DNA from: Icerya purchasi
Lineage: Eukaryota; Arthropoda; Insecta; Hemiptera; Monophlebidae
Length of the DNA stretch: 64,000 nt
Direction of reading: 5' to 3'
Assembly: GCA_039619475.1 (NCBI GenBank)
Contig: CM077115.1
Location: 590,513,643-590,577,642, forward strand
Position 1 is the stretch's first letter; each line of letters starts with the position of its first letter. Below are positions 58,146-64,000 of this stretch, piece by piece. The notes beneath the pieces were generated by a model. It was given only the letters and a program-made list of their open reading frames with translations, searched no databases and was not told the origin of the DNA. A program made the position numbers and the translations under genes.

Positions 58146-59279
58146 AACCTCGCGGAACATAATCGATCCACTACCAATTCTCACCAAGATACTTCAGAAT
58201 GTCAATGTCAACGAGTCCGCAGAATGCCAGGCAGCAGCCATCGGCTCGTTACATCTGTGGCAACTTGAGCCTGTAGCAGTTAACCTATCGGTTCTGCAAA
58301 AGTATAAGTCCTACGGCATGTCAGAGCAACTTACCCAAGACGCATGTGAAACATACGGCAACGCTATCCAATGTTATACAGATGGAGCAAAAGCAGCACC
58401 CGTCGAGCGGATGTCACCAACTGCGTGCGCCTTCGAAGTGAAGGGAGCAATAACAACTATCCGTCTGAACGATTACTGCTCAATCCTAGATGCCGAATTA
58501 TATGTAAATACGTTTATGTCCGGAAATGATCCTGGCGTCCACAGAGCCAATCCATGACATCCTATTGATAACAGACTCATTAGTGGCGGCTAAGATGTTG
58601 CGGGGGGAGGGGGGGGGGGTTAACAAAGCACGTCTTAACATCATGGAGCTACAATCGAAGGGATATAATCTAGTAGTGTTGTGGGTCCCAAGTCACGCGG
58701 GAATCCCAGGAAATGAAAGGGTGAACACAGCAGCTCACTCAACCATTACAGCTCCCAGTCCGCAAAGCATACGTGGGCCCCCTCAAATATCAGAAGCAGT
58801 AAAAGGACAAATAATGGAACAGTGGAAACAAGAACACATCTCGACCCCGTCCCACTTCCGGAATATAAAGAAATCCGTAGAGCCATGGTGCCCCCCCCCC
58901 AGGGGACCTTACGAGTTTATTATCGCACGCTTAACCGTTTACGCCTGGGCCACCGCGACTATCCCACGACTACCTGTTGGAAGGCGCTCACCCTCCAACC
59001 ACGTTTCCTTTCTGTCGCGCACAAGAGCCACCGGCTGTTGAGCACATTCTCATAAATTGTCCTACATTCCAATCCTCCAGAACGAGGAGACACGGATTTG
59101 ATAACCACAGCCATGTTCTCTCAAACTCAGAAGCGAACTAAAGTGTAGTCTTCCAGTTCGTCAAGGACAGTGGATTAGGGGCATTCCTGTGTAACCGGAG
59201 ACTCTCGAGCCGTAATAGTCTAGATATTATACACGGCCTGGGGTCTAACCACGGTTTGAAAATTAAAAAAAAAAAAAAA
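58146..59279 (+). pseudogene. LINE ORF2 C-terminal part with RNase H (R1/LOA-like wording)
   Basis: An upstream piece reads through ESAECQAAAIGSLHLW in the region before RNase H. RNase H motifs are IQCYTDGAKA (about 58370), CSILDAELY (58480), then after a frameshift near 58530, LLITDSLVAAKML (58563) and LWVPSHAGIPGNERVNTAAH (58677-58737), where the final Asp is Asn. Downstream in another frame, LNRLRLGHRDYP and AVEHILINCPTFQSSR (about 59030-59080) form the late Cys/His region. A poly-A tract ends at about 59279. Runs of G (58600-58619) and C (58889-58899) sit within the coding region and probably cause frame breaks. Base composition is less AT-rich than the surroundings. Confidence 0.7.
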
Positions 59280-59506
59280 GACAGAATCTGTTGAAAAAGC
59301 GTATAAAAAATTCTTTTCCGTAACAAGAAAAAACCATCGAAGATGAAATGCGACGTTTTTTAAAAAACAAGGCGGTCTTTACACCCTTAGCCACTAAGGT
59401 GACAGCATTAAATTTACAAAACGATTAAAAGTCGTTCGAGTTTGTTTTTTTTTGTTTCGTTTATTATTTTTTGTCGAACAACAATTTATTGCTATTCCGG
59501 AAATTT

Positions 59507-59512
<6 letters not shown>

Positions 59513-59550
<38 letters not shown>

Positions 59551-59720
59551 TGCCAAATTGCTCCTAGCTGATAACAGCTATCTGGCAATTTTAGTATTAG
59601 AGCGTAACATTGAGTAGCACTCTATCCAGCGATAGGTGCAGAAGATTATTTTCCTTTTTGTTAGGCTAAGTCCATCGGCTTGACTCTGTCAAGCCGCCGA
59701 ACTTCCATCGAATTATCCAA
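59513..59720 (-). mobile_element. Poly-A element with two hairpins (SINE-like or LINE 3' end)
   Basis: A T-run of about 38 nt (59512-59549) is the minus-strand poly-A tail. Just upstream on the minus strand is TTGCCA...TAGCTG-TTAT-CAGCTA...TTTGGCA, a nested hairpin (about 59551-59592). Further up, a perfect 9-bp stem has CGGCTTGAC/GTCAAGCCG (59676-59696) with 3-nt loop. There is no ORF and no tRNA-type A or B box, so a LINE 3' end or a non-tRNA SINE is possible. The long, pure poly-A suggests recent insertion, but no TSD was identified. Confidence 0.45.
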
Positions 59721-60745
59721 CAATACGATCGCTAAGTAATTTGGATGTATCTCCAGTCTGCTAGCATACTTTTTAAATCGATATAAAGAAATTGAAACGA
59801 GATAATTACGAAGGGTTAACGACCGGAAAATTAAATGAACAATTGCTCGTTATTTTAAATTAAAAAATGCCGAATCGTTTTGATTTCACCAAGTCGTAGT
59901 AAGTGTTTTTTCATTTCGATTATACCGTATTAATGAAGAGTTTCATGATATCATCTTTGTTGAATACTGATTATAAAAGTTTTTGTAAATTTTTCAAATA
60001 CTTTTCATTTGTCGGTTTGATTTTTCGTTTAGCTAGCTTACAACGTGTTAGGTTATACGTAGCGCGCCATTTTAATTCGAGAAATTCACATTCTTTTTTG
60101 TCAGTCACCTACAGAAATGTGGGCACATATTTTTCGATGTGCTCCTCTATTATCTTTCAATTCTCTCTTTCCGCAAAAACACTAATTGCAGAGTCTTCTC
60201 AATGCGATCTGTAATCAGTAGGGAATAAAATGACAAGTGCATACTTCAACTCATACTTTTAGAGCTATATAGGAATTTTAAACTTTTTTTCGTTGAATGT
60301 CACGCGTTTTCGAGAACCATCTCGTTCCAGATAGTGCCACTGCCCCCCAGGTATATAGCAAATCTCAAAATTGAGGTAGCACAGAAATTTGGATGCAAGT
60401 AAAGGCGAAGGTCGTTCGTATCTTAATATGGGACTCGCTTTTACCGAATTTTCCATTCATCTCCAACCTCTGATGAGTATATTATTTTTCTACTTCTTGC
60501 TGTGAATTTCTTTTTTGATGTACATAACAATTTGCAACTTATCAAATAATTACAGACGTACAATTTCATTACGCACTAAGCTCTAAATTTTCAGCTTTCC
60601 ATTTTATTTTCTTTCTCACTACTCTAATCATCTCGTTTTCTTCTACCCGGAATTTTAATAAATTCTTATCCCCTGAATCTCGTATGTTACTCTACCTTCT
60701 CTTCCTTCTTCCCCGTTAAACTATGTATTCCTATATCGTAGTCGT
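59721..60745. other. Unassigned stretch
   Basis: Open frames at 59903-60214 (plus) and 60265-60456 (minus) have no recognisable motif. Nothing else was found. Confidence 0.3.
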
Positions 60746-60754
60746 TCTATTCTA

Positions 60755-60850
60755 GGTTGATTACCGTTCCTACAGAGGCAGGCGTTTCAGGCAACCACAC
60801 AGGAGAGCTGACTTTAGCCGTTCCACTCCTGCTACAGAAATTTTCATTCG
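60755..60850 (+). pseudogene. Possible RNase H remnant of a LINE
   Basis: TVPTEAGVSGNHTGELTLAV resembles the last RNase H block of LINEs, WVPSHxGVxGNExADxLA, with His and Asp positions changed. No other motif lies around it except pyrimidine-rich sequence, so the call is tentative. Confidence 0.3.
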
Positions 60851-63800
60851 CTAAACTTCTATTTCAACTGTCCATCCCTTTTTATTCATCTATTTTTCTG
60901 ATTTTTTCACTCTCCTCTCTGCTTAAAAATGTTACTACATCCGTTATTGTTTATGTCCTGATTACTTTTCAATTTTTTAGTCATTTACATTCTCCCGCTG
61001 CCTAAAAATACCTTATACAACACAGCTAATCGCGGAATTCCAGTTTTAAATACTTGTGTCGATTAATAACAAAACGAAAACAGGGGGGTAATTGAAAGAA
61101 AACAATTTCTCTCAAAATTATGAAATAGAGGGATTTTAAGTTACGAGAATAGTCCGGAAAATACAACGATATCGATTTTCCCGCTCAGAAAGGACAAAAC
61201 AGAAGCGAATTTATTTAATTTTAGTTTAGAAATTCTTTAAAAATTTCTTTTTGTATTGATGAAGAAATAGAATATTAACGAGAAAATATCCCGTGCGAAT
61301 TTCTTATAAAACTCGCTTATCTTGTTCGTCTCCGACGTATCTTGAAATCAGCCGGAGCATCCGTCATTTCCCTTATTTACAATGAATTTACCACCTGTGT
61401 GTTGATCGTAGTATTCTGATTTTTAGGCCGTGGATACGAAAGAGAGAAAAGATTTAAGAAAAACGATTTTAGACACTGAATTCTTTCAGGATTATCAGAC
61501 GGGACTTCGGAAAGTGTTCGAGGAAGGTTACACGAGACTCTCGCGTTATTTGCACTAGCATGTTTAAAAATGAGAAAGGTTTTTTTTTTTTTTTACAACA
61601 GGGGGTATACCTTACACAACATAGGTGAGTGTGATGATCCAAAACCAGTAGAAAGCGAATAATTAAAATAATAAAATCAGAAAAAATGAGCGTGCAGGGA
61701 ATTCAAGGTTAACGCTATAAATATTCGCGTCAAATAATTTTTTTTTTTTTTTTTTTAATAAAGAAAAAATATAAAAAAAAATAAATTACTACAGTCTAAG
61801 CTGTATTTTAGTGGAAATGAAAAATCAACGTTTCCTTCAGCAGTTTTATATACTACATATACATTCAGTGTAAAATTGTTATGCAATTTGCACGAAAGAT
61901 TTAAATAGAAATCACATATGTACAACATATATGAACATTAAAAAAAAAAGAAAAAAAAAATTAAAACTCGTTGTTTAATTCGTAAAATATTCTAATAAAT
62001 ATCGTATAATATTTAAAGGAAGTTTTATATTTGAGTAACATTTTTTTACGCATCCCTCGTTTATATGACCAACAAAAATAGAAAATATTTAAGAGCTTAG
62101 TAGTCTTGATAATTCCTCGGAGCAAAATGTTGAACGTAGCGAAAATAAATTCTTTCGGAAGAAATAGCAGGAAGGAAATACACATATTCAGAATAACACC
62201 ATGCCTTGCAATTAAAAATAGTACGTGACACAACAGGTTTAAAATAAAGTCAGATAATAATAACTTTGTGTAAAGTTCAAAATAAAATGAAAATTATTAT
62301 CAAAATGTTTACTTACTTTAAAAAAAATTTAATTTATTAACGTTTCTTCGAATATCGTGATTCAAAACTGATATATTATAAACTCTTCGATATTTAACGT
62401 AAAGAAAAAAATAATCATTTTTTTTTTACGCTAATTTTAATAAGTTCGGAGCGGATTTTTGTTTTCAATATCATTGCAGAAATTTTAATGTTTCGCCGCT
62501 TCTCCGATTGACGTCTTTTTTTTTTGTATTTTTATTTATTTTTTTTTCAACTATTAAAATATCATCTGATGATGAAATCAAAATGTAACTGACTATGCTT
62601 TCCCTCCCCTCTCGGTTTCTGATGCCTAGCTCTAGTATGTGTAAAAAAAAAAAAAAGCAAAAAAAATCCATTGATTAGGACTAATTTAAGGATATTGAAC
62701 CATTTTCTTCTTTCGTATTAGGATGTCAATTTCTTACCGATGTGACTGCGTATATAAATAAATTTTAATAATCGTGGAAAACGAAGCAAGAGAGAACACT
62801 TCATTTAAAATTTTAAAAAAGTACAATTTTACTCTTAACATATTTCTCTCTTTTATATGGAGAATATCTTTTGAAAAATATGCGGACACGCGGTGTTTTT
62901 TAATATATCGATAAAATATAAATGTTTCTTTTACGCGGTTGATGTCCCCCCCCCCATTTAGTTTTTCATAATAATTATTAGAAATTGCCAATGAAATTCT
63001 ATTAAAAATTATTACAAAGTCTATTATTGAAAGGTTTTTACACGCAACTATATTATAAACGTATTATTATTATTATTATTATTATTATATTTATATATTT
63101 TTATTTAGAATGAAACTTGCACACTTTTGAACTTATATCAACGGTCCTAGAATTTGGCGAGATTTATAAATCGCATTATTACAAATGAAAATATATAAAT
63201 AAATAAAATATACCGCCTGGAAAAAGTAAAATAAAATTAAGAAATACGAATTTGAGATTTGTCTTAATTTGAATTAGGAAACAAAATAAGCGACTAGAGG
63301 GGGACACTGATAATAATTCCTGAAAAAGTATTAAAGCGTCTAATGAAAAATTAATGAGATCTTTTCGAGTTTCCTTTTTAAAAACTATAATTCTATTTCA
63401 GTTTTGAGTAATCTCTAAACAACCACCCTTGCGCACATATGATGCTTAAGGGTTTCAAAAATTTTAAACTCCAAAATAACCGGTAACTCTAGAGATCCAT
63501 TCTAACCGACTGGGTACATGTATTATTGGAATGGAAAAGAAATTCAGAGAACTAACAAGTTACTAGGGGCGAAGGGGGTATCTGAAACAACATACTCGTA
63601 TCTCCTTAAAAGCCGTACTGTACAAGAAAATCGGCTCAGAATCGGAAGTGTTCCGTTTATATATACCTTCTAAAATTCCCGGTCTGCGAAGTTTATAACG
63701 GAGCCTAGGACGGCATTTTTAATCAAAATATTCGCCGAAATGAGCCGCCTTCTAACAGAAATAACAAGGGCGATATTAATAAATTGATCTCTTAATGGAT

Positions 63801-64000
63801 GGTCCGGGACGTATTTAGTTCTGGTTTTATTAATAAATACATAAAATCACAAAAAAGCTAGTCATCAAGATCTATTAATTGTATTTTATGATTTTATATA
63901 TTTATTAATAAAAACAAATTGATCATTGAAAAACTATTACAATTAAGTAGTGTGTGCTGCCGTTAAAAATAAACGAACAGAAGCGTAAATGCTTTAGAAG
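60851..64000. other. Unassigned AT-rich stretch to the right edge
   Basis: Contains T-runs near 61581-61594 and 61738-61756, a C-run of 10 near 62947-62956, (ATT)n at 63062-63089 and an inverted repeat with ~26-bp arms (63824-63850 and 63890-63915, TTTATTAATAAAT core). No gene was recognised. Confidence 0.35.

Noticed and set aside
62568..62590. CTGATGATGAAATC, hammerhead-like words
   Set aside because: No room for helix II, and flanks do not pair.

Overview
This window looks like a piece of an arthropod nuclear genome, most likely an insect (lineage not determinable by eye). It is AT-rich and full of (TA)n, (AAT)n and poly-A/T tracts. No bacterial gene organisation, operon, tRNA gene, rRNA or CRISPR array was seen. 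I could not recognise a single host protein-coding exon. Almost everything identifiable is a transposable element (TE), mostly 5'-truncated or frame-broken non-LTR retrotransposons (LINEs).

Layout. 0.27-1.5 kb: LINE ORF2 3' end with RNase H (plus strand). 1.95-3.67 kb: decayed RTE-like reverse transcriptase. 5.15-5.58 kb: hAT-type MITE with an 8-bp target-site duplication (TSD). 5.91-6.74 kb: large foldback element inside a (TA)n tract. 6.95-9.05 kb: Jockey-like LINE with a 14-bp TSD. 9.10-9.37 kb: near-perfect palindrome with a hammerhead-ribozyme-like core, Penelope-like in appearance. 11.0-12.1 kb: minus-strand LINE 3' half. 13.9-20.7 kb: old two-ORF LINE (zinc-knuckle ORF1; endonuclease, RT and RNase H in ORF2) broken by three later insertions: a minus-strand LINE, a hAT-like MITE and a short LINE 3' fragment. 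21.25-22.39 kb: another LINE 3' half. 24.65-25.7 kb: minus-strand LINE. 26.2-26.8 kb: relics of the foldback family and of the palindrome family, plus a 207-bp MITE. 28.6-28.75 kb: tRNA-derived SINE. 33.2-34.7 kb: Helitron fragment with an HUH motif. 36.1-37.1 kb: two LINE fragments. 38.7-40.3 kb: minus-strand LINE interrupted by a young plus-strand LINE with a 12-bp TSD. 42.3 kb: palindromic MITE. 43.0-45.0 kb: LINE C-terminal and endonuclease fragments. 45.46-45.86 kb: second copy of the hAT MITE. 47.66-49.45 kb: second Jockey-like LINE. 58.0-59.7 kb: LINE 3' tail, RNase H-bearing LINE, and a structured poly-A element. The stretches 28.75-33.2, 49.5-58.0 and 60.9-64.0 kb hold little beyond simple repeats.

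How the parts relate. Several elements share structured 3' ends, as expected where the LINE RT recognises its own RNA. In one family, eight tails across the window keep the same two-tier stem-loop with a compensatory C-G to T-A change. In a second family, three tails share a different two-tier hairpin. The nesting and the TSDs give a relative chronology, and the plus-strand insertion at 38.76-39.87 kb is the most intact. The most unusual structures are the hammerhead-like palindrome, the head-to-head (TA)n-embedded foldback, and the Helitron with a ~167-bp triplicated leader.
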